Shown in pieces: positions 42,600 to 52,538 of a DNA stretch of 64,000 bases (position 1 is its first letter; each line of letters opens with the position of its first letter). Under the pieces are notes generated by a model. The model was given only the letters and a program-made list of their open reading frames with translations, searched no databases and was not told the origin of the DNA. A program made the translations under genes and the position numbers. This DNA is from J027 sp034437655 (GTDB lineage: Bacteria; Chloroflexota; Anaerolineae; Aggregatilineales; J027): assembly GCA_034437655.1 (NCBI GenBank), contig DAOTTU010000113.1, forward strand, positions 21,974 to 85,973, given 5' to 3'.

Positions 42600-45296
42600 C
42601 TACCCCAACGCCTCGGCAATCATCTCCTCAGCTTTGCGCAGCGCGCCTTGCAGTTTCTCCGGGTCTTTGCCGCCAGCCTGCGCCAGATTCGGACGGCCAC
42701 CGCCACCCCCACCAACTACCTTCGCCACATCGCGAATCAAATTGCCCGCGTGAACCTTCTCCGTCAGGTCTTTGGTCACAGACGCCAGTAGTTGCGGGGT
42801 GCCACCTTCGTTGACCATCCCCAGCACCAGCACGCCGTTGGTCGGGTATTGGTCGCGGAACCAGTCGGCCATTTTACGCATGGTGTCGCTATCGGTGGTT
42901 GCAATCTCAGCCACCAGCACATTTGCCCCGGCAACGTCGGCTGTATTGGTGTCCATCAACTCCAGAAATTCGACTTTCGCCAGCTTGGCCCGCATGGCCT
43001 GAATTTCACGGTCTTTCTGCTTTAGTTGAGATTGCAACCCGGCAACGCGGTCGGGCACATTCACAGGCTGGATTTGCAATTGATGAGCAGTCCGTTCGAG
43101 TGTTCGCAGCCCAAACGCGGCCAACGTGTAGGCCTGTCGGGCTGTCACAGCTTCAATACGGCGCACACCCTGCGCAACTGAGCTTTCGCTGACGATGATT
43201 AGCGGCCCGATAACAGCAGTGTTTTCGACATGCGTCCCGCCACACAGTTCATAGCTGTAGCGGTCGCTGTTGCTGCCTATGGAGATAGTGCGTACTTCGT
43301 CGCCGTATTTTTCACCGAAAAGGGCCATCGCGCCTTCAGATTTGGCTTCATCCAACGATTTGACCTTTGCCCAGACATCCATCCCGGCAATGATGGCGAG
43401 GTTCACATCGCGTTCAACATCGCTGCGCTCGTCGATGGTCAGCGCTTCGTCGTGGCTGAAGTCAAAACGCAGGCGGTCGGGGGCGACCAGTGAGCCGCGT
43501 TGTTGCACATGCGTGCCGAGACGGTCACGCAGCGCTTGATGTATCAAGTGGGTGGCGGTGTGGTTGCGCATAATGTTCAGCCGCCGTTGTGCATCGACGG
43601 TTGCGGTGACGGTGCCTGCTGGCTGCGCGATGCCTTCAACGACCTCACCAATATGGATAATCAAGCCGCCGACGGGTTTGCGCACATCCTCCACATCGAC
43701 GGCCCAACCATCGCCCTCGATCACACCTGTGTCACTGATCTGGCCACCGCTTTCGACATAAAAGGGCGTTTCTGCCAGCACAACTTCAACACGGGTGCCG
43801 AGTGTGGCATTTTCAATCGGCTCGCCGCCGTGCAATACCGCGACGATTTCTGTTTGCAAGCGCAGGTCGCCGTTGACCTCATCGCGACCATACACATACT
43901 GCTTGACGCCACTGAAACCCTCGGCTTCGAGCGTTTGCAGCAACTTGCCATAGACTTCTTCGATGTTGATTTCGCTGAACATGGTGCCTTTTGAGGCTTC
44001 CGCATGTTTTTCGCGCGCTGTGCGGAATGCATCCGTATCAACGCCGTAACCACGTTCCTCAGAAATATCTTTCGTGACTTCAATCGGGAGGCCGAGTGTC
44101 GCGTGCAGATAAAAGGCCTGTTCGCCGCTGAGGTGGTCGCCTTCTTGCAGATCATCCAACATGGCGTCGAGTTCGCTCAAGCCACGATCCATCGTACGTA
44201 AGAAGCGGCTTTCTTCTTGCGCAATGGTACGCTGGATGGTCTGTTGCTGGGTCTTGAGTTCGGGGTAGGCATTGCCCATATGATTGACGACGACCTGTGA
44301 TAGGTCTGCAAGGAAGGTGTCGGTGTCAAAAGGCAGCTTTTTGCCAAAACGCATCGCCCGCCGCAATACCATACGGCAGATGTAATCACGGCCCTGTGTA
44401 CCCGGTCGTACGCCATCAGCAATCAGGAAACTGGCCGCCCGCAGATGGTCAGCAATCACACGATAGGGCACAATGTTGGCGTCGCGTTCGGGGTCGGTGT
44501 GCCCGGTCAATTGTTGTGTGGCACGGATGATGGGCATGAACACATCGGTGTCGTAGTTGTTGTCTTTTTCCTGAATTATTGAAACCATGCGCTCAAAGCC
44601 CATGCCCGTATCCACGCCGGGGTGTTGCAGGGGAACACGAGTACCGTCTGGCTGTGCGTTGAACTGCATGAAGACGAGGTTCCAGAACTCCAAAAAGCGG
44701 CCGTCGTCCGCGTCGAAGCTCGCCTGTGCGCCTTCAGTACCAAGTTCGGGGGTGCGGTCGAAGTGAAGTTCGCTGGTGTAGCCGCAGGGCCCGGTGTCGG
44801 CCATCATCCAGAAGTTGTCTTCGTCCCCCAGTACGCAGACATGATCTGCCGGGACGCCCACATCGTTCACCCAGATGTCGTACGATTCCGTGTCATCTTT
44901 ATGCACTGTGTAGAAGACACGCTCCGGTGGTAGCCCGTAGACCTGCGTTGCCAGTTGGTAGGCCATCTGGCAGGCTTCGCGCTTGAAGTAGTCCCCAAAG
45001 CTGAAGTTACCTAACATTTCAAAAAACGTGTGGTGGCGCGGGCTGGGGCCGACGTTTTCAAGGTCGTTGTGCTTACCACTGACACGCATCACTTTCTGGG
45101 CGGTGGTGGCACGCTTATAGTCACGTTTGTCTTGCCCCAGAAACACGTCTTTAAACTGTACCATGCCCGCGTTGGTGAACAGGAGCGTGGGGTCGTTGCC
45201 GGGTACCAGTGACGACGATGGGACGCGCTTATGCTTGTGTTCTTCAAAAAAGTCCAGGTACGCCTCGCGGATTTCGGCGCTGCTCATATATTTCAT
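42600..45296 (-). CDS. alaS: Alanyl-tRNA synthetase
   Basis: About 898 residues. It charges tRNA-Ala with alanine and edits mis-charged Ser/Gly. The class II core begins IREAYLDFFEEHKHKRVPSS, followed by FTNAGMVQFKDVFLG; the editing domain has HTATHLIHQALRD and CGGTHVENT; the C-terminal C-Ala domain ends with VVGGGGGGRPNLAQAGGKDP. The start at 45296 is chosen because the -10 of a good promoter is at 45355-45360, so the earlier in-frame start at 45383 cannot be translated from it, and AGGAC precedes; 45317 and 45287 are alternatives. It is transcribed alone. Confidence 0.96.
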   Translation of the reverse strand: MKYMSSAEIREAYLDFFEEHKHKRVPSSSLVPGNDPTLLFTNAGMVQFKDVFLGQDKRDYKRATTAQKVMRVSGKHNDLENVGPSPRHHTFFEMLGNFSFGDYFKREACQMAYQLATQVYGLPPERVFYTVHKDDTESYDIWVNDVGVPADHVCVLGDEDNFWMMADTGPCGYTSELHFDRTPELGTEGAQASFDADDGRFLEFWNLVFMQFNAQPDGTRVPLQHPGVDTGMGFERMVSIIQEKDNNYDTDVFMPIIRATQQLTGHTDPERDANIVPYRVIADHLRAASFLIADGVRPGTQGRDYICRMVLRRAMRFGKKLPFDTDTFLADLSQVVVNHMGNAYPELKTQQQTIQRTIAQEESRFLRTMDRGLSELDAMLDDLQEGDHLSGEQAFYLHATLGLPIEVTKDISEERGYGVDTDAFRTAREKHAEASKGTMFSEINIEEVYGKLLQTLEAEGFSGVKQYVYGRDEVNGDLRLQTEIVAVLHGGEPIENATLGTRVEVVLAETPFYVESGGQISDTGVIEGDGWAVDVEDVRKPVGGLIIHIGEVVEGIAQPAGTVTATVDAQRRLNIMRNHTATHLIHQALRDRLGTHVQQRGSLVAPDRLRFDFSHDEALTIDERSDVERDVNLAIIAGMDVWAKVKSLDEAKSEGAMALFGEKYGDEVRTISIGSNSDRYSYELCGGTHVENTAVIGPLIIVSESSVAQGVRRIEAVTARQAYTLAAFGLRTLERTAHQLQIQPVNVPDRVAGLQSQLKQKDREIQAMRAKLAKVEFLELMDTNTADVAGANVLVAEIATTDSDTMRKMADWFRDQYPTNGVLVLGMVNEGGTPQLLASVTKDLTEKVHAGNLIRDVAKVVGGGGGGRPNLAQAGGKDPEKLQGALRKAEEMIAEALG

Positions 45297-45354
45297 AGGC
45301 TTTGATTGTCCTGCCATTGGTTGCTGTATGGGTTTAAAGCGTTTCAGACCATCG

Positions 45355-45383
45355 ATTATAGGTGATGGCTGCGGACATCTCAA
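45355..45383 (-). promoter_or_regulatory. Sigma-70 promoter for alaS
   Basis: On the minus strand TTGAGA (45378-45383) and a perfect TATAAT (45355-45360) are 17 bases apart. The site fixes the transcription start near 45348. Confidence 0.75.
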
Positions 45384-45439
45384 CAGGTGTGGTACGCTAT
45401 TGCTGTAGCGTTAATCAAAGTCTGTTGGGAAATGCCGCG

Positions 45440-45952
45440 ATGGATGCACAAACTGCAATTCAGGCCCTACAATCTGATCATGTTCAGGAGCGTATTGCAG
45501 CGGCCGCCGCGCTGATTGATCTGCGCACCCCGGACGCCTTCGAGCCATTGCTCAACGCCTTGCAAGACCCAGATTATCGGGTACGGTCGTGGGCGGCCTC
45601 GGCATTGGGGTGGCTGGGGGATGCGCGGGCGGCAGGCGCACTGACCCCGCTTTTAGAGGAATCGCCACAGTCTGAATGGGATGTTGAAGTAAACCCGCCG
45701 ACATGCGCCTCCTTTGCGCTGGCGATGCTTGGTACTGCGCAACCTGTCATGCCGATGTTGACCCACAATGACGAACATGTGCGCTCATTAGCGGTGATTA
45801 CGTTGCGCTATATTGGCGACACATCAGCTATCCCTGCATTGGAAACTGTGCGCGATGGTGACCCGGCTGAATGGGTGCAACAGCTTGCGGCTGAAGCAAT
45901 TCAGATTATGCAAGCACCGGACTATAAACCGCTCCATCGCAAGCCAGAGTGA
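45440..45952 (+). CDS. HEAT-repeat protein
   Basis: 171 residues built from helical HEAT/PBS-lyase-type repeats of about 30 residues: IQALQSDHVQERIAAAAALI, FEPLLNALQDPDYRVRSWAASALGWLGD and MLTHNDEHVRSLAVITLRYIGD are three clear units. Such proteins act as protein-binding scaffolds; phycobilin-lyase relatives exist but no pigment genes are nearby. The start at 45440 is preferred (GGGAAA upstream); an earlier in-frame start at 45362 lies across the alaS promoter. It is divergent from alaS and followed by tyrS with its own promoter. Confidence 0.82.
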   Translation: MDAQTAIQALQSDHVQERIAAAAALIDLRTPDAFEPLLNALQDPDYRVRSWAASALGWLGDARAAGALTPLLEESPQSEWDVEVNPPTCASFALAMLGTAQPVMPMLTHNDEHVRSLAVITLRYIGDTSAIPALETVRDGDPAEWVQQLAAEAIQIMQAPDYKPLHRKPE

Positions 45953-45964
45953 CGTCCTGTGATG

Positions 45965-45973
45965 TGTTATAAT
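45965..45973 (+). promoter_or_regulatory. Extended -10 promoter for tyrS
   Basis: TGTTATAAT is a perfect extended -10 located 48 bases before the tyrS start. No recognisable -35 is present. Confidence 0.6.
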
Positions 45974-46020
45974 CCCCGACATTAAGCTCAACTTTAACAA
46001 TCATGCTAAAGGAAAAACAT

Positions 46021-47262
46021 ATGTCTATCGCCTCCTCCGTGTCGATTGACGAACAAGTCGCTGTACTGATGAGCAATACGGGCTATGGCGACGATCAGAC
46101 CCGTGAAACCATGCGTGCTGAGTTGCGCGAACGTCTGTTGCAAGCCGAAAAAGAGGGCCGCCCCCTGCGCGTGTATTGCGGCTATGACCCGCGCACCACT
46201 GACCTGCACCTCGGCCATACGATAACCATGCGTAAACTCAAGCAATTTCAGGACTTTGGGCATCAGGTGATCTTTCTCATCGGGTCGTTTACTTCGTTGA
46301 TTGGTGACCCCGACGACACGTCTGCACGTGACGTTCTCACGACTGAACAGGTCGCGCAGAATGCTAAAACCTACACCGAACAGGCCTTCAAAATCCTTGA
46401 TCGCAACAAGACCGAAGTTCGCCACAACAGCGAATGGCTCTCTGAACTGAGCTTTCTCGACATCATCAACATCGCCAAAAACTACACCGTGCAGCAGTTC
46501 ATCACGCGCGAAAATTTCCGCAACCGTATTGACGAAGGCAACCCCATCCAACTGCACGAGTTCTTCTATCCGCTGATGCAGTCGTATGATGCTGTCGCGC
46601 TGAAAACAGACGTACAGGTTGGTGGGCAGGACCAGCTTTTTAACCTGATGGCCGGCCGCCAGTTGATGAAGGCGATGAACATTCCGCCGCAAATTGTCAT
46701 TGCAATGGGTGAGAGCTTGCCGGGAACCGATGGCGTCCTCAAGATGAGCAAGAGTAAGGGGAACCATATTCCGATTCTGTCTGAACCGGGGCAGATGTAC
46801 ACCAGCGTGATGAAATTGCCGGACAACACCATGCCACTGTACTACAAGTTGTTGCTGGGCTGGTCACAAGATGCTGTGGATACTCAAATGGCGAAAATAG
46901 ACAGTGGCGAATTGCCCATTCAGGATGCCAAAGCGGAGATGGCCTTCGCGATCACAGAAATCTTCCACGGTACAGACGCTGCTCAAGGCGGGCAAGAATT
47001 TTCGCGCACCGCCATGCAAAAGGGTGGTATTCCTGACGACATTGAAGAATACATGGTTGCAGAAGATACCAGCGTCGTTGATCTGCTGGTGGCCACGGGC
47101 TTGCTTGGCAGTAAGAGCGATGCACGGCGGCAAATCAAAGGTGGCGGTGTTCGGCGCGATGGGGATAAAGTCGAAGATATTGATGATATGGTAAACGTAG
47201 CGGACTTGCCGATTGTGTTGCAATTCGGCAAACGCAAATTTGTTCGTTTAGTCAAAGGTTAA
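46021..47262 (+). CDS. tyrS: Tyrosyl-tRNA synthetase
   Basis: 413 residues, class I synthetase. HIGH motif is DLHLGHTITMRKL near residue 65; the tyrosine and ATP pocket is VGGQDQLFNLMAGR; the KMSKS loop is LKMSKSKGNHIPI near 243. The C-terminal S4 RNA-binding domain (about 345-410) contains ATGLLGSKSDARRQIKGGGV. The start at 46021 has AAAGGA seven to eight bases upstream; an earlier ATG at 46003 overlaps that SD. The sequence is of the TyrRS-like type in which the motif around GGQDQ resembles the form seen in many deep-branching bacteria. sppA follows after nine bases, forming an operon. Confidence 0.95.
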   Translation: MSIASSVSIDEQVAVLMSNTGYGDDQTRETMRAELRERLLQAEKEGRPLRVYCGYDPRTTDLHLGHTITMRKLKQFQDFGHQVIFLIGSFTSLIGDPDDTSARDVLTTEQVAQNAKTYTEQAFKILDRNKTEVRHNSEWLSELSFLDIINIAKNYTVQQFITRENFRNRIDEGNPIQLHEFFYPLMQSYDAVALKTDVQVGGQDQLFNLMAGRQLMKAMNIPPQIVIAMGESLPGTDGVLKMSKSKGNHIPILSEPGQMYTSVMKLPDNTMPLYYKLLLGWSQDAVDTQMAKIDSGELPIQDAKAEMAFAITEIFHGTDAAQGGQEFSRTAMQKGGIPDDIEEYMVAEDTSVVDLLVATGLLGSKSDARRQIKGGGVRRDGDKVEDIDDMVNVADLPIVLQFGKRKFVRLVKG

Positions 47263-47271
47263 CCAAACCAC

Positions 47272-48411
47272 ATGTACAACGATCCACAATCGCCACAGGG
47301 TAATCAGCAAGGAAGTGGCTCAAGTTCAAATCCACCGTCAGGACCACCACGCTATACACCCCCGCCATATTACAATCCTCCGCCGCGCAATGAGGGCAAT
47401 GGCGGGCGTACGGTGGCATGGGTGTTTGTTTCGTTGATCACCGGATTTTTGTTGCCAGTTTGTGCCTGTGGCCTTTTGATAGCGTTCTCGCTTGTCGGGC
47501 TTGGCTCGCTTGGCTCAGACTTCACCGGAGCGGACACCGAAACAGGTCCAGCGGTTGGCGTTATTGACCTGGTGGGGCCGCTCACCACGGGGGATAGCTT
47601 CAATGCATCAACGGGCTATTTTCAGGAACGGCTTGATTGGATGGCGGACAACGACGATGTTGAAGCGCTGGTGATCCGTGCCAACAGCCCCGGCGGCGGT
47701 GTCAACGCCAGCGATGAAATGTGGAACATGCTGCGCGAGTTTCGCGATGACACGGGCAAGCCAGTCGTCGTGTATATGCACGGCACCTGTGCCTCAGGAT
47801 GTTTGTACGTGGCCGCCGCAGCAGATGAACTCATCGCGACCCGGAACTCCATCATTGGTAGCATTGGCGTCATTTCGACCTTTTTCGACGCTTCCGAGCT
47901 TCTGGACGACATTGGTGTTGAGATTACGACCGTTGAAACGGCTGACTCCAAAGACTTTGGCAGCTTCTACCGTCCGCTCACCGAAGAAGAACGCGAGTTC
48001 TGGGAATCCCAGATTGATGTGGTGCTTGAAAACTTCATCGAAGTGGTGGCGAATCGCACGGGCTCAACACTGACGACAGGCGATGTCTCCGAATTGGCGA
48101 CAGGCCGCGTTTGGATTGGCGAAGAGGCGTTGAATCTGGGGTTGGTAGATGCACTGGGCTATGAAGAAGACGCACTCGACCGCGCCGCTGATCTGGCTGG
48201 CATGAACGGTTACCGCGTGCAGGAATACCCCTTCGATTTCAACTTCTTCAATTTCTTCAACGCCCCGGGTTTTGAAGCCAATTTAGAGGAGTTGACGCCG
48301 CAGCAGGTTTTTGCATTGCCGACGACAAATGACTTGCTCGATAGTTTGCAACAGCCACCCCTCCAATACCGTTGGATGGGCCCGGCTGAGCTGCCACAAT
48401 CACGTCGATAA
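47272..48411 (+). CDS. sppA: Signal peptide peptidase SppA-type serine protease
   Basis: 379 residues. A Pro/Gln-rich cytosolic head (1-42) precedes one membrane helix (about 44-68), and the S49 domain lies outside. The catalytic Ser is in GTCASGCLYVAAAADE and the general-base Lys in TADSKDFGSFYRP, with the NSPGGGV oxyanion loop upstream and IGSIGVIS between them. SppA degrades cleaved signal peptides in the membrane. The C-terminal tail after about 330 is less conserved. It is co-transcribed with tyrS, and a hairpin terminator follows. Confidence 0.92.
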   Translation: MYNDPQSPQGNQQGSGSSSNPPSGPPRYTPPPYYNPPPRNEGNGGRTVAWVFVSLITGFLLPVCACGLLIAFSLVGLGSLGSDFTGADTETGPAVGVIDLVGPLTTGDSFNASTGYFQERLDWMADNDDVEALVIRANSPGGGVNASDEMWNMLREFRDDTGKPVVVYMHGTCASGCLYVAAAADELIATRNSIIGSIGVISTFFDASELLDDIGVEITTVETADSKDFGSFYRPLTEEEREFWESQIDVVLENFIEVVANRTGSTLTTGDVSELATGRVWIGEEALNLGLVDALGYEEDALDRAADLAGMNGYRVQEYPFDFNFFNFFNAPGFEANLEELTPQQVFALPTTNDLLDSLQQPPLQYRWMGPAELPQSRR

Positions 48412-48426
48412 TAATTGGCAAAAATT

Positions 48427-48454
48427 ATGGGTGGAGAACCATTACTCCACCCAT
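48427..48454. terminator. Bidirectional intrinsic terminator
   Basis: A 10-base perfect stem (48427-48436 with 48445-48454, ATGGGTGGAG/CTCCACCCAT) with an eight-base loop. Read on the minus strand it is followed by AATTTTTGCC, so it best serves the beta-propeller gene; sppA ends 16 bases away on the other side. Confidence 0.75.
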
Positions 48455-48479
48455 GAATTATCGCTACATGTTTTATGTC

Positions 48480-49592
48480 TTATTCGACTGTGTAAATTAC
48501 AGCCGTTTCGTAGGCTGCGGCCAGCAATTGCGTACCGTCGGTGCTAAATTCCAACACCTCGAGATTACCAGGGATCGGCGTGACGAACTGAGTGAGTAAT
48601 TCACCAGTGGTGGCGTCAAAGGCAAGTAGCAGTTCACGTTCGTTCAACAGCACTGCGCTACCGTCGTTTGTAAAGGTAGTGACGGTTACTGCTCCGTTGT
48701 TTTCTTCGGTGCGGTCAACTTCCCATACCACTTCACCAGTGGTGGTGTCATAAGCCTGGATTTTGTTGGCACGGTTGTCCGCATCCACATAGTCTTCAAA
48801 TGAGACGATGAGCAGCCCGCCATCCGCGCTTAATCCGACACTGTCAACCTCAACCTCGCCGCCCTCCAGCAATCCAGTCAGATTAAATGTGTTTCGAGGA
48901 TCATCGAAAGTCGTGGTGCTGGCATCGTACACTTCAAACGTAAAGGTGGCGTCGAAGGTTTCTTCGTCTTCAGTTATCTGCAATATGACAACTGTACTGC
49001 CATCAGCGCTATACTGTGGCGCAAAATACCAGGAGCTGAGCGCTTCTTCACCGAGTGTCCAGAGCGTGCTTTCATCGGCCAAATCAGTTAAGGCGGCGCT
49101 GAACTCGACCTGATCTACTGTGATTAGGGCATTCAGGCTGGGGTAGTAAGCAAGCGGAATGCCATTCAACTGGGTGACTTGCTCCCCATCTGGCAGCGTG
49201 ACGAAATAGGTGGTGTTGCTTACGAAGTTGAAGTCAACATCGAAGATGATTTCACCATAGGCAAGCGTGTTATCGTCGATAAATAGTGGCGCACCATAGC
49301 TGATTCTGCCGCCGTCTTCGGTTTCAGACGTAGCAAGAATTTCGAAGATGAGATCTCCAGAAGCGATGTCAAAGACGTTAATATCACTAACGTTTTCAAA
49401 AGCCACGAGAGTTGCATCAGGGTTGAGGCTGGCAGAATAATAGTCGTTTTCATCGTCGCTTAAATTAGTGGTAATCGAAAGGCGTTCGACGTTTTCTGCG
49501 GTGATTTCCGTTTCGCTATCATCCTGTGCCATTACCACACCACCAGTAATGAGCAGTAGAGCCATAGAGAACAAAACCAGATAACGCTTCAT
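48480..49592 (-). CDS. Secreted WD40/PQQ-like beta-propeller protein
   Basis: 370 residues. The start at 49592 gives the signal peptide MKRYLVLFSMALLLITGGVVMA and has AAGGAG about 10 bases upstream; the frame runs on to 49676 without a better start. After an acidic stretch (residues 23-40) come repeated beta-blade units such as SLNPDATLVAFENVSDINVF, LSADGGLLIVSFEDYVD, and TGEVVWEVDR, characteristic of seven-bladed propellers. It is likely exported and acts in binding; no catalytic residues are seen. A terminator follows, so it is probably transcribed alone downstream of fabH. Confidence 0.75.
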   Translation of the reverse strand: MKRYLVLFSMALLLITGGVVMAQDDSETEITAENVERLSITTNLSDDENDYYSASLNPDATLVAFENVSDINVFDIASGDLIFEILATSETEDGGRISYGAPLFIDDNTLAYGEIIFDVDFNFVSNTTYFVTLPDGEQVTQLNGIPLAYYPSLNALITVDQVEFSAALTDLADESTLWTLGEEALSSWYFAPQYSADGSTVVILQITEDEETFDATFTFEVYDASTTTFDDPRNTFNLTGLLEGGEVEVDSVGLSADGGLLIVSFEDYVDADNRANKIQAYDTTTGEVVWEVDRTEENNGAVTVTTFTNDGSAVLLNERELLLAFDATTGELLTQFVTPIPGNLEVLEFSTDGTQLLAAAYETAVIYTVE

Positions 49593-49685
49593 AGTTGAGA
49601 CGCTCCTTTTTAATTGAATTTGCATAATTTGAAGTATAGTCGCAAAGCGGTCACAAGAGCTGAAGCTGGCACGCAACTGGTACGC

Positions 49686-51050
49686 TCACTTAGACGGTTC
49701 CTCGGCATCTTCAGTCTCAAGCTGTTCGCGCAGTTGGCGCATGGTCGCATTTGGTGTTGGGGAGCCACCCATCCGCCCACGGATACGACGCCAGCGCCGC
49801 ACAATTGCCCGCCGTTGGATTGCGTACCAGTAGGTAATCTGTCGCCGTGCATCGCCGATGGTGTCGGCTTTGTATTCAAGCTGCGTTTGCCATTCAATAA
49901 GCATTGTTGCCCATGTCAGCCCACCGCCGAAACCGACAAAAATGATATTGTCTCCCTCGTTAAGCCGGCCTTCGTCAATGGCTTCACATAGTGCGATAGG
50001 GATTGATGCAGCAGACGTGTTGCCATAGCGTGAGACGTTGCTGTAGAACTTTTCAATCGGCAAGCGCAAATTGCGGGCCGCAGACTCTAGAATGCGATAA
50101 TTGGCCTGATGCGGCACAACGAGGTCAATATCATCAACGGTAATACCTCCCATGCGGCACACATCGCGGATGCTTTCGTTAATGACTTTGGTCGCAAAGC
50201 GGAACACACTGCGGCCGTCCATGTGTAGATGGTGCATGGCGCGTGGGGTCTCGTCTTCGGCTTTGTCGCGGGTGCGGTCGTCCACCAGATAGGTTTCCTG
50301 GCTGCCGACTGTCGGCAGGCCGAGTACGTCCCACCCGGAACCGTCTGAGCGTAGGACGCTGCTGGTCACGCCGCCCGGCTCCGCTTTGGCACCCAGCACC
50401 ACCGCCCCGGCCCCATCACCGAATAGAATACATGTCCCACGATCTTTCCAATTCATGACACGGCTCATGGTTTCAGCACCAATCACGAGCGCATAGCGGA
50501 TGTCGCCTGCCCGAATTTTGGCGGCGGCCATATCCAGCGCATAGACAAAACCCGAACACGCTGCACTGAGGTCAAAGGCGCCGGCCCGTTTGGCCCCAAG
50601 CCAGTCCTGTACCTGGCTGGCGGTGCTGGGAAAAATATGCTCTGGGGTCGAAGTCGCGACAATGACAAGTTCGAGGTCGGCGGGCATGATACGGGCGACA
50701 TGCAGTGCTTTACGCGCCGCACGCAGGGCGAGGCTCCCGGTAGATTCTTTATCGCCGGCGATACGCCGTTCTGAAATGCCTGTTCGCGTGCGAATCCATT
50801 CGTCGTTGGTTTCCACGATGGCTTCCATGTCGAAGTTATCAAGCACACGGTCTGGCACTTCCATGCCCCAGCCAATAATATGTGCATAGCGTGCGGGTGC
50901 TTGACTGGTATTGCCTCGAATATTGAGGCCGGGTAGCCGCAGGCCAGTGCCGCTGGTGCCGTTTGTCCCATTTGATTGAGTGCCATTGGCACGCGCAACA
51001 GGCCTGGGCTTACCGCCATTGCCATTGGCAGCAGGATGTGCGTCAGTCAT
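49686..51050 (-). CDS. fabH: 3-oxoacyl-ACP synthase III
   Basis: 454 residues, longer than the usual ~320. The thiolase-fold core starts YAHIIGWGMEVPDRVLDN near residue 55 and carries the catalytic triad: Cys in DLSAACSGFVYALD, His in VPHQANYRILE and Asn in RYGNTSAASIPIAL. It condenses acetyl-CoA (or a branched acyl-CoA) with malonyl-ACP to start fatty acid synthesis. The first ~54 residues are a low-complexity Asn/Gly/Thr-rich extension, and about 65 residues with Arg-rich helices follow the usual C-terminus (RGRMGGSPTPNATMRQLREQ). fabF is upstream on the same strand, 111 bases away. Confidence 0.92.
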   Translation of the reverse strand: MTDAHPAANGNGGKPRPVARANGTQSNGTNGTSGTGLRLPGLNIRGNTSQAPARYAHIIGWGMEVPDRVLDNFDMEAIVETNDEWIRTRTGISERRIAGDKESTGSLALRAARKALHVARIMPADLELVIVATSTPEHIFPSTASQVQDWLGAKRAGAFDLSAACSGFVYALDMAAAKIRAGDIRYALVIGAETMSRVMNWKDRGTCILFGDGAGAVVLGAKAEPGGVTSSVLRSDGSGWDVLGLPTVGSQETYLVDDRTRDKAEDETPRAMHHLHMDGRSVFRFATKVINESIRDVCRMGGITVDDIDLVVPHQANYRILESAARNLRLPIEKFYSNVSRYGNTSAASIPIALCEAIDEGRLNEGDNIIFVGFGGGLTWATMLIEWQTQLEYKADTIGDARRQITYWYAIQRRAIVRRWRRIRGRMGGSPTPNATMRQLREQLETEDAEEPSK

Positions 51051-51161
51051 GGGTGTGGTACGCTCCTTTGCGAATGCTTGTCACAGCACGCTGCCCAGAC
51101 GCAGTGCCAGGGCGTTGCAGCGAACCGCTTGGTGTCTTACGGATACGGTTGTCATACAAGA

Positions 51162-52418
51162 CTACTGATGTCCGTTGACAGTGTAGCGCTTGAATATCAG
51201 CACCGTGTTGTGCCCACTAAAACCGAAGGCGTTGCTCATCACAACATCAATGTGATGATCGCGTCCGGTGTGGGGAACGTAGTCGAGGTCGCATTCCACA
51301 TCAGGGTTATCAAGATTGATGGTTGGTGGCACAAAATTATCCTGGATGGCCATAATGCTCAAGATAGCTTCAACCGACCCCGCCGCACCGAGCAAATGCC
51401 CCGTCATTGATTTGGTGGCGCTGATGGGCACATCGTAAGCACCTTCACCGAAAACGGTCTTGATGGCGCGGGTTTCCATAACGTCATTAAGAGGAGTGCT
51501 GGTGCCGTGGGCGTTCAGGTAATCAATATCTGTCGTATCCATCTTTGCTATTTTGAGCGCACGTTGCATGGCCGCGGCTGCCCCTTCCCCGGTTGCCATT
51601 GGTGCGGTCACGTGATAGGCGTCTGAGGTGGCGCTGTAGGCGGCAACTTCAGCATAGATGGTTGCGCCCCGGGCTTCGGCATGTTCCAACGCCTCAAGCA
51701 CAAGCATCCCTGCGCCTTCAGCGACGATGAAGCCATCCCGGTCAGTGTCGAAAGGCCGCGAGGCTTTTTCGGGGGCGTCGTTGCGGCGTGACAGTGCGCC
51801 CATATTATCAAAACCGGCAATCGAGAGGTCCAGCACGCCGGCTTCACAACTGCCAGCGACCATTGCATCGGCAGCACCGCGCGCGATTATAGCGGCGGCC
51901 TCGCCAATGGCATTGTTTCCGGTCGCGCAGGCAGAGACGATACACATTGACGGTCCACGCAACCCATAGTCAATGCTGACTTTGCCCGCGGCGCTATCGG
52001 GCAGCATCATGGGGACTAATAAGGGGCTGACCCCTTTTTGGCCACGTTGCAAAAAGCCTTCGTGCCCAAGTAGCGTGGATTTTATCCCGCCGATCCCTGT
52101 GCCAATGAGAGTGCCGATGTCATAGCAGTTTGTCTCGGTGACGTCGAGCTGGCTGTCGGCAATGGCTTGTTGCGCCGCGAATAGTGCCAGTTGTGTTGCA
52201 CGGTCCATGCGTCGGGCTTCGCGCCGCCCAAAAACAATTTCTGGGTGAAAGCCCTGCACTTCGCCGCCAATCTGGCAGCGTAACGCCGATGCATCAAACA
52301 GGCTGATTGCACGAATTCCACTGACGCCTCGTTTGGTATTTTGCCATGTTTCGGTAACACTATTGCCAATCGGGCAAATAACCCCCATCCCGGTTACTGC
52401 TACACGTCTTCCGTACAC
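51162..52418 (-). CDS. fabF: 3-oxoacyl-ACP synthase II
   Basis: 418 residues. The start is GTG at 52418, with GAGGAG spaced correctly before it; this gives VYGRRVAVTGMGVICPIG, the normal FabF opening, whereas the longer frame to 52478 adds 20 residues without homology. The catalytic Cys is in SACATGNNAIGEA, and the two His lie in NAHGTSTPLND and MTGHLLGAAG. The enzyme elongates acyl-ACP by condensation with malonyl-ACP in the cytosol. It is followed by fabH; acpP and fabG are not in the window. Confidence 0.94.
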   Translation of the reverse strand: MYGRRVAVTGMGVICPIGNSVTETWQNTKRGVSGIRAISLFDASALRCQIGGEVQGFHPEIVFGRREARRMDRATQLALFAAQQAIADSQLDVTETNCYDIGTLIGTGIGGIKSTLLGHEGFLQRGQKGVSPLLVPMMLPDSAAGKVSIDYGLRGPSMCIVSACATGNNAIGEAAAIIARGAADAMVAGSCEAGVLDLSIAGFDNMGALSRRNDAPEKASRPFDTDRDGFIVAEGAGMLVLEALEHAEARGATIYAEVAAYSATSDAYHVTAPMATGEGAAAAMQRALKIAKMDTTDIDYLNAHGTSTPLNDVMETRAIKTVFGEGAYDVPISATKSMTGHLLGAAGSVEAILSIMAIQDNFVPPTINLDNPDVECDLDYVPHTGRDHHIDVVMSNAFGFSGHNTVLIFKRYTVNGHQ

Positions 52419-52509
52419 CGATGTCTCCTCAATTTGTCTGGTTGTAGTGAGCAAGGGCATAGCAGCCACGCTGCACACTACATGCTATAACCCGCTGGCG
52501 GCTGCATGG

Positions 52510-52538
52510 TTGCTTGCCGGCCCTTAATTTCGTATGAT
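52510..52538 (+). promoter_or_regulatory. Sigma-70-type promoter for the NAD-dependent SDR gene
   Basis: TTGCTT (52510-52515) and TATGAT (52533-52538) are separated by 17 bases. Transcription would begin near 52545, some 50 bases before the proposed start at 52594. Confidence 0.55.

Noticed and set aside
51051..51161. 111-base gap between fabF and fabH examined for a tRNA or small gene
   Set aside because: No T-arm-like GTTCGAAT pattern, cloverleaf or coding frame was seen.
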